Assembly: GCA_050331575.1 (NCBI GenBank)
Contig: JBHJGS010000027.1
Location: 1-64,000, forward strand
Reading direction: 5' to 3'
DNA: 64,000 nt
Source: JBHJGS01 sp050331575
GTDB taxonomy: Bacteria; Pseudomonadota; Alphaproteobacteria; Sphingomonadales; Rhodothalassiaceae
Made by a program: the position numbers and the translations under genes. This document shows, piece after piece, positions 46,917 to 56,696 of the stretch; within the stretch, counting starts at the first letter, position 1, and each line of letters starts with the position of its first letter. Under the pieces are notes generated by a model. The model made no database searches, was not told where the DNA came from, and was given only the letters and a program-made list of their open reading frames with translations.

Positions 46917-47327
46917 TCAGCGGCTGGCGTGCCGTTCAATTTCCACCCCGACCGATTGCGCCCCGGCCACTGCGGCCAGCTTTTCCACGCGTACCCGCAC
47001 CGATACGGCGCGATGATCGGCCAAGCATAATTGTGCGACACGCTCCGCCAAGGTCTCCACCAGATTGATATGCCCGGCCGACAAGATGGTCTCAATGCCC
47101 TGAACGATCTTGTGGTAGCACAGTACATTGTCCAATTTGTCCTGAAGCGCGCGTCTCTCCCGCACCGACACGTCCACACTGATGCGGACCGGCTGGAAGC
47201 GTTTCTGCTCGTGCCGGTAAACCCCAATGCGGGCCTTGGTTTCATAGCCGTTGACGAAGACATGAGCGGTGCCGCGAACGGCATCGGCATAGCCGATCGG
47301 CGCAATCGTGGATCGGGCGTCGGTCAT
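46917..47327 (-). CDS. folB: Dihydroneopterin aldolase
   Basis: The protein has 136 residues. It splits dihydroneopterin to 6-hydroxymethyl-dihydropterin in folate synthesis. The typical start (VFVNGYETKARIGVYRHEQK), the NLVETLAERVAQLCL helix with the active glutamate, and the strand VSVRVRVEKLAAVAGAQSVG are present. Its ATG overlaps the stop of an SDR that may act on pterins. Confidence 0.93.
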   Translation of the reverse strand: MTDARSTIAPIGYADAVRGTAHVFVNGYETKARIGVYRHEQKRFQPVRISVDVSVRERRALQDKLDNVLCYHKIVQGIETILSAGHINLVETLAERVAQLCLADHRAVSVRVRVEKLAAVAGAQSVGVEIERHASR

Positions 47328-48094
47328 GCTTTGCGTCCTTGCGACACATCCGGCGTCTGCCAGGCCAGATGCTGGCCGCCATCCAGCGCCAGCATCTGCC
47401 CGGTCATCGACGGCATGGCAATGCAGAAAGCGACCGCCTCGGTGATCTCATCCAGGGCCGGGCCACGCTGCAGCGGCACAGCCTGCGCCTCGGCACAAAA
47501 GCTCTCGCTGTCTTGATGCACGGAGGCCAGCACCGGGCCGGGCCCGATCGCCATCACCCGCACCGATGGCGCCAGCGCTTGTGCCAATGTTTTCGTCATG
47601 GTCCACAGCACGGATTTGGACAGGGTATAGGTGGCGAATTCCGGGGTCAGCCGCCAGACCCGCTGGTCGATGATATTGACCGCCAGGCCGGGCTGGTCCG
47701 GCGCCAAGCCGCGCGCCAATTGCTGGGTCAGGCTGAACGGCGCATAGGCATTCACATCCATATGGCTGTCCCAGCCCGACCGCCCGGCCTTCGGCGCACG
47801 GTCATAAGCGAACACCGAGGCATTATTGATCAGGATCTGCACCGGCCGGCCCAGAGCCTCCGCCGCAGACGCAAGCAAGGCATCCGTGGCCGACGTGTCG
47901 CGCAGATCAGCACCGACGGCCACGGCCCGACCGCCAGCACCGCGGATGTCCTCAACCAGGGTCTCTGCGTCCTGCTGAGATCGGTTGTAGTGCACGACCA
48001 CCGCATGGCCGCGGGCGGCCAGGGCCTGGGAGATATGCCGGCCGATGCGCCTTGCCGCACCGGTAACCAGGGCCGGGGCTCGCTCCAGCGTCAT
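47324..48094 (-). CDS. SDR oxidoreductase, pteridine-reductase-like
   Basis: The protein has 256 residues from MTLERAPALVTGAARRIGR. The cofactor motif is TGAARRIG rather than the usual TGxxxGIG; an arginine at this place is typical of pteridine reductases and FolM. The catalytic tyrosine and lysine are in YTLSKSVLW, and NNASVFAYD holds the structural motif. It lies between an antiporter gene and folB, overlapping both by four bases, which supports a role in reducing dihydropterins or folates. The frame extending to 48577 is a shadow of the antiporter gene. Confidence 0.82.
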   Translation of the reverse strand: MTLERAPALVTGAARRIGRHISQALAARGHAVVVHYNRSQQDAETLVEDIRGAGGRAVAVGADLRDTSATDALLASAAEALGRPVQILINNASVFAYDRAPKAGRSGWDSHMDVNAYAPFSLTQQLARGLAPDQPGLAVNIIDQRVWRLTPEFATYTLSKSVLWTMTKTLAQALAPSVRVMAIGPGPVLASVHQDSESFCAEAQAVPLQRGPALDEITEAVAFCIAMPSMTGQMLALDGGQHLAWQTPDVSQGRKA

Positions 48095-49086
48095 GGCAGC
48101 AGCCCCGCCTGGTCCACCGCCATACCGGTCATCTGGCCGGATTGGGCGAGCCAGGCCATGTAGCTGACATAGGCGATCAGGAACATCGCGCCCAACGGCC
48201 GACCGACCACGGCGCGGCGCAGACAGATCGGCAGCAAGGCCAGCGACGCGGCGAGCATGACCCAAAAATCGACATGAAAGAAGGCCGGGGGCACCGGAAT
48301 TGCGCCGAACAGCGAGCTGACGCCGATGATCGCCAAAAGATTGAAGATGTTGGAGCCAATCACATTGCCGACGGCGACATCGCAATGCGAGCGCAGCGCC
48401 GCCGCCAAGGCGGTCACCAGTTCCGGCAAGGAGGTGCCGATCGCCACCAGGGTCAGCCCGATCACCGCCTCGTCCACACCCAATGCGCGGGCGATGGTCA
48501 CCGCGCCGCCGACCAGCAGATCCGCGCCGATGACCAGCCCAACCAGTCCGACGCCGACCAGCCCAACCGCCTGCCACACGCTCAGGCCCTTGGCCAGATC
48601 CTCCTCCAGGTCGACCAGATCCTTGGCCGCCGACGGATTGCGCCGCGCTTGATGCAGGTTGAACAGGATGAACGCGGTCAGAATCGTCAACAGGATCAGT
48701 CCCTGCGGCCAGGCAAAGGCGCCGGTCGCGGCGAGGCCGAGAAATGCCCCGGTGATCGCCAACATCAACAACACATTGCGGGTCAGCCGCGGTGCCGCGC
48801 AGCTCATCGGTGCGACCAGCGCCGGCAGGCCTATGACGAGCAGAATATTGGCGATATTGGAGCCGACCACATTGCCGAGCGCCAAGGTTGGCGCGCCTTT
48901 CAGCACGGCTTCGACGCTGACGAACAGCTCAGGCGCGCTGGTGCCGAAGGCGACAATGGTCAGCCCGATAATCAGCGACGGCACGCCCAGGCGCTCAGCC
49001 AGGCCGACGGACCCGCGCACCAAAACGTCTCCTGCGAAGACCAATGCGACCAGACCGGCGACGGCCTGAACAAATGCCCAGACCAT
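48091..49086 (-). CDS. Calcium/sodium antiporter (CaCA family, YrbG-like)
   Basis: The protein has 331 residues with about ten membrane helices. The two alpha repeats that form the ion site are clear and inverted: LTIVAFGTSAPELFVSVEA with GNVVGSNIANILLVIG, and LTLVAIGTSLPELVTALAA with GNVIGSNIFNLLAIIG. It exchanges sodium or protons for calcium across the inner membrane. An acidic loop (DLVDLEEDLAKG) lies between the halves. It is the first gene of an operon with the pteridine-type SDR and folB; no functional link is obvious. Confidence 0.93.
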   Translation of the reverse strand: MVWAFVQAVAGLVALVFAGDVLVRGSVGLAERLGVPSLIIGLTIVAFGTSAPELFVSVEAVLKGAPTLALGNVVGSNIANILLVIGLPALVAPMSCAAPRLTRNVLLMLAITGAFLGLAATGAFAWPQGLILLTILTAFILFNLHQARRNPSAAKDLVDLEEDLAKGLSVWQAVGLVGVGLVGLVIGADLLVGGAVTIARALGVDEAVIGLTLVAIGTSLPELVTALAAALRSHCDVAVGNVIGSNIFNLLAIIGVSSLFGAIPVPPAFFHVDFWVMLAASLALLPICLRRAVVGRPLGAMFLIAYVSYMAWLAQSGQMTGMAVDQAGLLP

Positions 49087-49244
49087 TTAGCGGTGCCGAT
49101 CGCGCATGAGGGGGTGCCTGATGGTGTCAACTGTGTCAGTCATATGAAGCGGCTATATAGGCTGCCCGTTCACGCAATGTAAGCCGTTGCGAGGCCGGCA
49201 CATGCGGCAGCGGCGCTGGACCGCGCTAGAGGAGGGGATGGACG

Positions 49245-50063
49245 ATGAATTTGCAGGGCAAGGTTTTGTTTATCACCGGGGCCAGCCGAGGCATCGGCCT
49301 GGCGATCGCCACCCGCGCGGCCGCCGATGGCGCGCGCATTGCCGTCGTCGCCAAAACCGCTGAGCCGCACCCCAAATTGCCCGGCACGATCCATACCGCG
49401 GTGGAGGATATTCGCGTGGCCGGCGGCGAAGGGCTGGCCCTGCAGGCGGATATTCGGTTCGAGGATCAGGTGCAGACAGCGGTTGATGCCACGGTTGAGC
49501 GCTTCGGCGGCATCGACATCCTGGTCAATAATGCCAGCGCCATCCAGTTGACCGGAACATTGCAGACCGACATGAAGCGGTTCGATCTGATGCATCAGAT
49601 CAACGCGCGCGGCACCTTTTTGTGTTCAAAGCTTTGTCTACCGCATTTGATGAAGGCGGCTAACCCGCATATTTTGAATCTCTCCCCGCCGCTGAACATG
49701 GAGGAGCGGTGGTTTGCCCCCCATGTCGCCTATACCATGGCAAAATATGGCATGAGCTTGTGCGTGCTGGGCATGGCCAGAGAGTTTCGCGCCAAAGGAG
49801 TGGCGGTCAACGCGCTGTGGCCGAAAACCGCCATTGCCACGGCGGCCGTGAAGAATGTCCTGGGCGGCGATGAAATGATCCGGCGCAGCCGCAAGCCGCA
49901 AATCATGGCTGATGCGGCGCATTGGGTGCTGACCCAGGATGCCCGCACCGTTACCGGCCATTTCTTTATCGATGAGGAGGTGCTGGAAAAGGCCGGGGTG
50001 ACGGACTTCGAAGGCTATGCCGTCGACCCCAGCCAAGAGCTGCTACCCGACTTTTTCGTCTAG
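49245..50063 (+). CDS. SDR oxidoreductase, HSDL2-like
   Basis: The protein has 272 residues. The NAD(P) motif is ITGASRGIGLAIA, the NNAS motif is present, and the active site is NLSPP with YTMAK. The phrase KTAEPHPKLPGTIHTAVEDI and the sequence MKRFDLMHQINARGTFLCSK match the hydroxysteroid-dehydrogenase-like 2 group, which is linked to fatty-acid or sterol metabolism. The substrate is unknown. ATG follows GAGGGGATGG. The end overlaps the 3' end of the PEP-CTERM gene on the other strand. Confidence 0.88.
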   Translation: MNLQGKVLFITGASRGIGLAIATRAAADGARIAVVAKTAEPHPKLPGTIHTAVEDIRVAGGEGLALQADIRFEDQVQTAVDATVERFGGIDILVNNASAIQLTGTLQTDMKRFDLMHQINARGTFLCSKLCLPHLMKAANPHILNLSPPLNMEERWFAPHVAYTMAKYGMSLCVLGMAREFRAKGVAVNALWPKTAIATAAVKNVLGGDEMIRRSRKPQIMADAAHWVLTQDARTVTGHFFIDEEVLEKAGVTDFEGYAVDPSQELLPDFFV

Positions 50064-50688
50064 GCGGCCACGGCGCGCAAAGCCCAGGCCGATCAACCCC
50101 AAGCCCGCCATAGCGAGCGACCCCGGCTGGGGGATGTCCGCTGCTGCAGCACCGAAAATCTCGCCAAATCTTGGCGGGGCGGCGTTTTCAACGTTCAGGG
50201 TATAAAGGACGCCGGTAAAGGGCGAATCAGAGATTAAACCAATAAATTCAGCGTCGACTGGATAGGTCACCGTCTGGATTCCACCAGTCTCTAAAGATAT
50301 GGTGGCACTTTCGATGAAGGCGAGACCGGTCTCTGTTTCATGAAACTCTTGGTCTAAAGAGAAGCCGATAGAATTTATGGAAGTAGATACTGAAACGCTA
50401 AAATTCAATATCTCGCTATCTCCGCTAACTATAAAAATGCTGTCTGAACCTATGTCGAAGGAAAAAGAAACTCATCGAGCAATGGTGAAATAATGACGGC
50501 GCCAGCCGTAATGGTATCAAGCTGTCTGCCATAAGGCCCACTTAAACTCTCCGCACCAGTCAAGTTGAAAAAATTCGTTCGGGGTCTATGACTGGTATGG
50601 CGCTTGCTTCGGCGGGCAAGTCTGCCAATACGGGGAGGATGGCGGTCAGTGTTAAGACGCTCAGGCATTCAGCAGCAGGTATGCGCAT
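50043..50688 (-). pseudogene. PEP-CTERM protein gene with two frameshifts
   Basis: ATG at 50688 opens a signal peptide (CLSVLTLTAILPVLADLPAE) and stops after ERIFST. The protein continues one frame over (FNLTGAESLSGPYGRQLDTI ... LLDEFLF), stops again, and continues in a third frame (FDIGSDSIFIVSGDSEILNF ...) to a PEP-CTERM sorting tail (IPQPGSLAMAGLGLIGLGFA then RRGR). Each shift lies in a T run (T6 near 50574, T5 near 50457), and one added T at each restores a single open frame of about 215 codons. It could be a decayed gene or a homopolymer error. PEP-CTERM proteins are sorted by an exosortase, not seen here. Confidence 0.78.
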
Positions 50689-51042
50689 CGGACGGTCTCC
50701 CAAATCAATGTTTGCTCAATCATAAGTGCCAAGCCGGGCTGGCAAGCGCGGCTATGTCGGCCGAGCATTTGTCTGACCTGACCCTTACCAAAAATTTTAG
50801 TAGTATCCTTAATGTCGAATAAATTTCGCCTTTCAGGGGAGCGGACATGGAAGGATTCGTATCAGGGCAACATCCCTCGCTTCGGCAAGGGGCTTTCAGA
50901 CAGCCGGTCACTGCGATAAAGCGGCCACTCCGAGGCCCGGTGACAGCCAAGGCCCCGATGTGGCGAAGCGTGATTTTGCCCGTGCCGCCGAATGCGATAG
51001 GTCACATTGCGGCGGATCTGTTGGATAAGGAAGTTAGTGACG
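50689..51042. other. Gap before fadD
   Basis: It holds divergent control sequences for the PEP-CTERM gene and fadD. A frame at 50847-51143 starts after a good GGGGAG but overlaps fadD in another frame and resembles nothing known. The stretch 50780-50830 is AT-rich and is the likely fadD promoter area. Confidence 0.5.
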
Positions 51043-52755
51043 ATGACCGAGCGCCCGTGGCTTGCCCATTATCCCAAAAGCGTTCAGTGGGACCAGAGCT
51101 TCCCCGCCAAGCCGTTGTATCGCCTGTTGGACGAGACGGCTGATGCGCACCCGGATTGGCCCTATCTGGATTTTATGGGCAAGCGCCAAAGCTATGGCGC
51201 GGTCAAGGCCAAGGTCGAGCGCGCTGCCGCTGGTTTGCAGCGCATCGGCGTGACCAAGGGCACCAAGGTAGGCTTGTTCTTGCCCAACTGCCCGCAGTTT
51301 ATCATCGGCTATTACGCCATCTTGAAAGCCGGCGGAACGGTCGTCAATTTCTCGCCGCTCTATTCGATTCCCGAATTGCTGCACCAGGTCGAAGACAGCG
51401 AGACCGACATCATGATCACGCTGGACGTGAAGCAGCTGTTCGAGCCGATGAGCCATGTGCGCGAGCAGAGCCGGCTGCAGACCGTGGTGGTGGGCTCGAT
51501 CGGCGAGGCGCTGCCGCGGGTCAAGGGGCTGCTGTACGGCATCGCCAAGCGGCGCGAGCGGGCGGCGCTGCCGCGCCACGATTCGTTCCTGACCTTTCAG
51601 GAATTGATGGACAATGACGGCGTGCCGGAGCCGGTGGAGATCGACCCGCACGAGGATGTCGCGGTGCTGCAATATACCGGCGGCACGACCGGCACGCCCA
51701 AGGGCGCTATGCTGACCCACGCCAATCTGTCGATCAATGCCCAGCAGACCCTGGCCTGGGATCAGGATTTCCAGCCGCAGGGGGAAAAGATGCTGGGCGC
51801 TTTACCGCTGTTCCACGTCTTCGCCATGACGCTGGTGATGAACGTGACCACCTTGGCCGGCGGTGAGATCGTGCTGATGCCGAAATTCGAGCTGGACGAG
51901 GCTCTGGACCTGGTCAGCAGGCGCAAGATCACGTTGATGCCCGGCGTGCCGACCATGTTCAACGCAATCTTGCACCACAAGCAGCTGGGCAAATACGACT
52001 TGTCGTCCCTGCGCATGTGCTTTTCCGGCGGCGCGCCGCTGCCGGCGGAGGTAAAGAAGGGCTTCGAGAAGGTTGTCCCCGGCGTGGCGATCAATGAGGG
52101 CTACGGTCTGACCGAAACCTCACCGGTGGCCAGTTCCAACCCGCAGGAGGGCGCCAAGATCGGGTCGATCGGTGTGCCGGTGCCGGGCACCGAGATCGTC
52201 ATTCTGGACCGGGACAATCCCGGCCAGATCCTCGGCGTGGGGCAGACCGGGGAGATCGGCATCCGCGGGCCGCAGGTGATGAAGGGCTATTATCGCCGGC
52301 CGGAGGCGACCGCGGAGGTGATGTGCGGCACGATCCTGCGCACCGGCGATGTCGGCTATATGGACGAGGATGGCTTCACCTTCCTGATCGACCGCGACAA
52401 GGATCTGATCCTGGTCGGCGGCTTCAACGTGTTCCCGCGCCGGGTGGAAGAAGCCGTCTACGAGCATCCCGCGGTGCAGGAATGCACCGTCATCGGCATT
52501 CCGCACGACTATCTGGGCGAAGCGCCCAAGGCCTTCGTGGTGCGCAAGACGAACCAGAGCCTGAGCGAGGCGGATCTGCTGGAGTTTCTGCGCGCGCGCA
52601 TCGGCAAGCATGAGATGCCGCGGCAGATCGAGTTTCGCGACAGCCTGCCGAAAACCATGATCGGCAAATTGTCCAAGAAAGAGCTTGTCGCCGAAGAGAA
52701 GGCCAAATACGAAGCGCGCCGGGCGCAGGCACAGAATGAGGCGGAAACGGCGTGA
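51043..52755 (+). CDS. fadD: Long-chain fatty acid-CoA ligase
   Basis: The protein has 570 residues from MTERPWLAHYPKSVQW, preceded by AAGGAAG. It activates long-chain fatty acids for degradation or lipid synthesis. AMP-binding motifs: LQYTGGTTGTPKGAMLTH, GYGLTETSPV, the D of RTGDVGYMDEDG and the C-terminal lysine in PKTMIGKLSKKEL. The N-terminal half with SVQWDQSFPAKPLYRLLDET and the high overall likeness to FadD make this the most certain of the three synthetases in the window. It is followed by xseB with a four-base overlap. Confidence 0.93.
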   Translation: MTERPWLAHYPKSVQWDQSFPAKPLYRLLDETADAHPDWPYLDFMGKRQSYGAVKAKVERAAAGLQRIGVTKGTKVGLFLPNCPQFIIGYYAILKAGGTVVNFSPLYSIPELLHQVEDSETDIMITLDVKQLFEPMSHVREQSRLQTVVVGSIGEALPRVKGLLYGIAKRRERAALPRHDSFLTFQELMDNDGVPEPVEIDPHEDVAVLQYTGGTTGTPKGAMLTHANLSINAQQTLAWDQDFQPQGEKMLGALPLFHVFAMTLVMNVTTLAGGEIVLMPKFELDEALDLVSRRKITLMPGVPTMFNAILHHKQLGKYDLSSLRMCFSGGAPLPAEVKKGFEKVVPGVAINEGYGLTETSPVASSNPQEGAKIGSIGVPVPGTEIVILDRDNPGQILGVGQTGEIGIRGPQVMKGYYRRPEATAEVMCGTILRTGDVGYMDEDGFTFLIDRDKDLILVGGFNVFPRRVEEAVYEHPAVQECTVIGIPHDYLGEAPKAFVVRKTNQSLSEADLLEFLRARIGKHEMPRQIEFRDSLPKTMIGKLSKKELVAEEKAKYEARRAQAQNEAETA

Positions 52756-52994
52756 GTGAATTGAAAGCAGTCGATCAACTGAGTTTCGAAGAGGCCATGG
52801 CCGAGTTGGAAGGCCTGGTCGCCAAATTGGAGGCCGGTGATGTGCCGCTGGATCAGTCCATCGCGCTTTACGAACGCGGCGCGGCCCTGCGGCAGTTCTG
52901 CGAGCACAAGCTGCGCGAGGCTGAGGAGCGCATCGAGAAGTTGACCGTCAGAAACGGCGCGGTGACCGGGCGCACGCCGCTGGATCCGGCGTGA
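52752..52994 (+). CDS. xseB: Exodeoxyribonuclease VII small subunit
   Basis: The protein has 80 residues from GTG, overlapping the fadD stop. The sequence LSFEEAMAELEGLVAKLEAG and LDQSIALYERGAALRQFCEH is the usual two-helix XseB. It binds the large subunit XseA, encoded elsewhere, to degrade single-stranded DNA. It is in the classic xseB-ispA-dxs order. Confidence 0.95.
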   Translation: MSELKAVDQLSFEEAMAELEGLVAKLEAGDVPLDQSIALYERGAALRQFCEHKLREAEERIEKLTVRNGAVTGRTPLDPA

Positions 52995-52998
52995 GGCC

Positions 52999-53904
52999 AT
53001 GGGCGAGGTGCTGGACTTCAAGCCGCTGAAGGGCGCGCTGGCAGAAATCGGTCAGGCCGTTGATGCCATGTTGAAGGCGCTGTTGCCGGTGCCGGAAGGC
53101 GGCGAGAAAAGGGTCGTCGAGGCGATGCGCTATGCCTTGTTCGCCGGCGGGAAGCGGATGCGTCCGTTCTTGACCGTGGCAACCGCCGATCTGTTCGGCG
53201 TCTCCCGCGAATCTTCTTTGCGCGCGGCGGCTGCGGTGGAATGTGTCCACACCTATTCCCTGGTGCATGACGATCTGCCGGCGATGGATGATGACGATCT
53301 GCGGCGCGGTCAGCCGACCACGCACCGCAAATTCGATGAGGCCACCGCGATCCTGGCCGGCGACGCGCTCTTGACCGCGGCCTTCGAATTTCTCGCCGAC
53401 GACCGCACCCATCCCGATCCCAGGGTGCGCATCGCCCTGGTCTCGATCCTGTCCAAAGCCGCCGGCCATGCCGGGATGGTCGGTGGCCAGATGATCGACC
53501 TGCTGGCCGCGGAAGCCGCCTATGATGAGGGCCAGATCACGCGCCTGCAGCAGATGAAAACGGGCGCGCTGATTACCGCATCGGTGGAACTGGGCGCGTG
53601 CCTTGGCCGCGCCAGCCCTGCGCGCCGCCATGCCTTGATCTCTTACGCCCGCGCCATGGGCTTTGCCTTCCAGATTGCCGATGATATTCTCGATGTCGAA
53701 GCCAGCGCGGAACAAGTGGGCAAGGCCACGGGCAAAGATGCCTCCGCCGGCAAGGCCACCCTGGTGGCGCGCTGGGGCGTCGACCGGTCGCGCGCGCATG
53801 CACATTATCTGGTTGAGCAAGCCGGAGAGTGTTTGAAAGATTTCGACGAAAAAGCCACACTGCTGCGCCAAATTGCGCATTACGCTGTTCACCGAGAGCA
53901 CTAA
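52999..53904 (+). CDS. ispA: Farnesyl diphosphate synthase
   Basis: The protein has 301 residues. It condenses isopentenyl and dimethylallyl/geranyl diphosphates to farnesyl diphosphate. The first aspartate-rich motif is LVHDDLPAMDDDDLRRG, the second QIADDILDVEA, and FAGGKRMRPFL binds the diphosphate. ATG is four bases after the xseB stop. Confidence 0.95.
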   Translation: MGEVLDFKPLKGALAEIGQAVDAMLKALLPVPEGGEKRVVEAMRYALFAGGKRMRPFLTVATADLFGVSRESSLRAAAAVECVHTYSLVHDDLPAMDDDDLRRGQPTTHRKFDEATAILAGDALLTAAFEFLADDRTHPDPRVRIALVSILSKAAGHAGMVGGQMIDLLAAEAAYDEGQITRLQQMKTGALITASVELGACLGRASPARRHALISYARAMGFAFQIADDILDVEASAEQVGKATGKDASAGKATLVARWGVDRSRAHAHYLVEQAGECLKDFDEKATLLRQIAHYAVHREH

Positions 53905-54005
53905 GACCTTGGTTTGGCGGGACAGCCGTGGCTAATCTCGTCGCTTAAGGCAGGGATGGTGTGTTACCCCGCCACTGCCGCCCAAACACAGCGAAAGGAG
54001 TGGGC

Positions 54006-55934
54006 ATGTTAAGCCGACCCGAAACGCCGCTGCTTGATCAGGTCACCTATCCACAGGATCTGCGGCGCCTGCGTCCTTCCCAACTTCCGCAATTGTCCCA
54101 GGAGTTGCGCCAAGAGGTGATCGCCGCGGTCAGCCAGACCGGAGGCCATCTGGGCGCTGGCCTGGGCGTCGTCGAACTCACCGTAGCCCTGCATTACGTG
54201 TTCGACACGCCAAGCGATAAGCTGGTCTGGGATGTCGGCCACCAGGCCTATCCGCACAAGGTGATCACCGGCCGGCGCGATCGCATTCGCACGCTGCGCC
54301 AGGGTGGCGGCCTGTCCGGTTTTACCAAACGCGCCGAAAGCGAGTATGACCCCTTCGGTGCGGCGCACTCGTCCACCTCGATCTCCGCAGCGCTGGGCAT
54401 GGCCGTGGCCAACAAGCTGTCCGGTGCGGAGGAAAAGGCCATCGCGGTGATCGGCGACGGCGCGATCTCCGCCGGCATGGCCTATGAGGCGATGAACAAT
54501 GCCGCGCAAGCGGGCAACCGGCTGATCGTGATCCTGAACGACAATGACATGTCGATCGCGCCCCCGGTGGGTGCCATGAGCGCCTATCTCAGCCGCGTCC
54601 TGTCCTCGCGCAGCTATCTGTCGATCCGCGATATCGGCAAGCTGCTGGCCAAGCGCCTGGGCAAGACGGTGATGGATGCCGCGCGAAAGGCGGAGGAATA
54701 TGCCCGCGGCATGGCCACCGGCGGCACCTTGTTCGAGGAATTGGGATTCTATTATGTCGGCCCCATCGACGGTCACAATTTCGACCATCTGATCCCGGTG
54801 CTGCAGAATGTGCGGGACGCCAAGGAAGGCCCGATCTTTCTGCACGTCGTCACGGAGAAGGGCCGTGGCCACCCCTTCGCCAAGGAACATCACGAAAAAT
54901 ATCACGCGGTGAAGAAGTTCGATCTGGTCACCGGGGAGCAGAGCAAGGGCAGCGCCAAGGCGCCCAGCTATACCGGCGTGTTCGCCAATGCTCTGATCAA
55001 GGAGGCCGAAACCGACGACAAGATCGTCGCCATCACCGCGGCCATGCCCGGCGGCACGGGGGTCAACAAGTTTCAGGAACGCTTCCCGCAGCGCAGCTTC
55101 GACGTCGGCATCGCCGAGCAGCACGGCGTGACCTTTGCCGCCGGCCTGGCGACCAAGGGCTATAAGCCGTTCGCGGCGATCTATTCCACCTTCCTGCAAC
55201 GCGCTTATGATCAGGTGGTCCATGACGTGGCGATCCAGAAGCTGCCGGTGCGCTTTGCCATCGACCGGGCGGGCCTGGTCGGCGCCGACGGGCCGACCCA
55301 TGCTGGCAGCTTCGACATCACCTATCTGGCCACTCTGCCGCATTTCGTGGTGATGGCCGCGGGCGATGAGGCGGACTTGGTGCGCATGGTGCAGACCGCC
55401 GTGCGCATCGACGACCGGCCCTGCGCGTTCCGATATCCGCGCGGCGAAGGCATTGGCGTCGCCTTGCCGGAGGGGCTGGAACCCCTAGAGATCGGCCGCG
55501 GCCGGGTGCTGCGCGAGGGTGCCAAGGTGGCGCTCGTGTCGCTGGGCGGGCGCCTGGCCGAGGCGCTGAAGGCCGCGGACATGCTGGAGGCGCGCGGCCT
55601 GTCCACCACCGTGGCCGATGCGCGCTTTGCCAAGCCGCTGGACCAGCGGCTGATCCGCGATCTGGCGCAGAATCACGAGGTCATCGTCACCATCGAGGAA
55701 GGCGCCATCGGCGGCTTCGGCGCCCATGTCAGCGATCTGTTGACCGGCGAGGGCCTGCTGGGCGGCAGCGCCTTGAAGCTGCGTTCGATGAAGCTGCCGG
55801 ACCGGTTCCAGGATCAGGACAGCCCGGAGAAGATGTATGAGGCCGCGGGCCTGACCACGCCGCATATCGTCGACACCGCGCTGGCCGCCCTTGGCCGCAA
55901 CGACCGCGTGGCGCAGGAGGAGGCGCGAGCCTGA
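54006..55934 (+). CDS. dxs: 1-deoxy-D-xylulose-5-phosphate synthase
   Basis: The protein has 642 residues from [13 protein letters not shown], after AAAGGAG; the frame opens at 53961. It makes DXP from pyruvate and glyceraldehyde 3-phosphate, the first step of the MEP pathway. The thiamine diphosphate motif [16 protein letters not shown] and the transketolase segments ([32 protein letters not shown]) are complete. With ispA upstream it provides isoprenoid precursors, and a ribosomal methylase follows one base after its stop. Confidence 0.97.
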   Translation: MLSRPETPLLDQVTYPQDLRRLRPSQLPQLSQELRQEVIAAVSQTGGHLGAGLGVVELTVALHYVFDTPSDKLVWDVGHQAYPHKVITGRRDRIRTLRQGGGLSGFTKRAESEYDPFGAAHSSTSISAALGMAVANKLSGAEEKAIAVIGDGAISAGMAYEAMNNAAQAGNRLIVILNDNDMSIAPPVGAMSAYLSRVLSSRSYLSIRDIGKLLAKRLGKTVMDAARKAEEYARGMATGGTLFEELGFYYVGPIDGHNFDHLIPVLQNVRDAKEGPIFLHVVTEKGRGHPFAKEHHEKYHAVKKFDLVTGEQSKGSAKAPSYTGVFANALIKEAETDDKIVAITAAMPGGTGVNKFQERFPQRSFDVGIAEQHGVTFAAGLATKGYKPFAAIYSTFLQRAYDQVVHDVAIQKLPVRFAIDRAGLVGADGPTHAGSFDITYLATLPHFVVMAAGDEADLVRMVQTAVRIDDRPCAFRYPRGEGIGVALPEGLEPLEIGRGRVLREGAKVALVSLGGRLAEALKAADMLEARGLSTTVADARFAKPLDQRLIRDLAQNHEVIVTIEEGAIGGFGAHVSDLLTGEGLLGGSALKLRSMKLPDRFQDQDSPEKMYEAAGLTTPHIVDTALAALGRNDRVAQEEARA

Positions 55935-55935
55935 C

Positions 55936-56673
55936 ATGGCCGCCAAGCAGCGCGCCGACCAGGCGTTGGTCGCGCGCGGGCTTGTCGAGTCCCGGGCCAA
56001 GGCGCAGGCGCTGATCCTCGCCGGCAAGGTGTTTTCCGGCGACAAGCGGGTCGACAAAGCCGGTCAGCCGGTCTCCGCCGAGCAGCCCTTGAGGGTGAAG
56101 GGGGCGGACCATCCCTGGGTCAGCCGCGGCGGCCTGAAGCTGGCCCATGCGGTGGAGGCGTTTGGCCTGGACTTCCAGACCAAGACTGTGCTGGACATCG
56201 GCGCGTCCACCGGCGGTTTCACCGATGTGGCGCTGGCCCATGGCGCTGCGCGGGTCTATGCGGTGGATGTGGGGCAGGGCCAGCTGGCGTGGTCCTTGCG
56301 GCAGGATGCCCGTGTTGTCGTGCTGGAAAAAACCAATGCGCGCTATCTCACGGCGGAGCAGGTGTCCGAACCGGTTGACGCGCTGGTGTGCGATGCCAGC
56401 TTCATCGGCCTGAAAACACTGTTGCCCGCGCCTTTGGCGCTGATCCGGCCCGGCGGCTTTGCCGTGGCGCTGATCAAGCCGCAATTCGAAGTCGGCCCGG
56501 ACAAGGTGGGAAAGGGCGGGGTGGTGCGCGATCCGGCCCTACACGCGCAGGTCTGCGATGACATCCGCGCCTGGTTTGCAGCCCGGGATGGCTGGCGGGT
56601 TGCCGGTTTGACGGAAAGCCCCATTACGGGTCCGGAAGGTAACCGCGAGTTCTTGATCTACGCGGTCACTTAA
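55936..56673 (+). CDS. tlyA: TlyA-family rRNA 2'-O-methyltransferase
   Basis: The protein has 245 residues from MAAKQRADQALVARG. An N-terminal S4 RNA-binding domain (VESRAKAQALILAGKVFSG) joins an FtsJ-like methyltransferase with DIGASTGGFTDVAL and the catalytic-type VCDASFIGL and LIKPQFEVG. Relatives methylate cytidines in 16S and 23S rRNA; some were first described as haemolysins. The ATG directly follows the dxs stop, as in many alphaproteobacteria. Confidence 0.92.
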   Translation: MAAKQRADQALVARGLVESRAKAQALILAGKVFSGDKRVDKAGQPVSAEQPLRVKGADHPWVSRGGLKLAHAVEAFGLDFQTKTVLDIGASTGGFTDVALAHGAARVYAVDVGQGQLAWSLRQDARVVVLEKTNARYLTAEQVSEPVDALVCDASFIGLKTLLPAPLALIRPGGFAVALIKPQFEVGPDKVGKGGVVRDPALHAQVCDDIRAWFAARDGWRVAGLTESPITGPEGNREFLIYAVT

Positions 56674-56696
56674 CGGCTGCTTAAGTCTGATCGGTC

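Noticed and set aside
47324..48577. A longer SDR with an N-terminal extension
   Set aside because: The extension is the antiporter gene in another frame; the SDR fold starts at MTLERAPALVTG.
50847..51143. A small gene before fadD with a good GGGGAG
   Set aside because: It overlaps fadD out of frame and has no recognisable sequence; the evidence for fadD is strong.
54009..55343. 444-codon minus-strand frame
   Set aside because: It mirrors dxs, which is complete on the plus strand.
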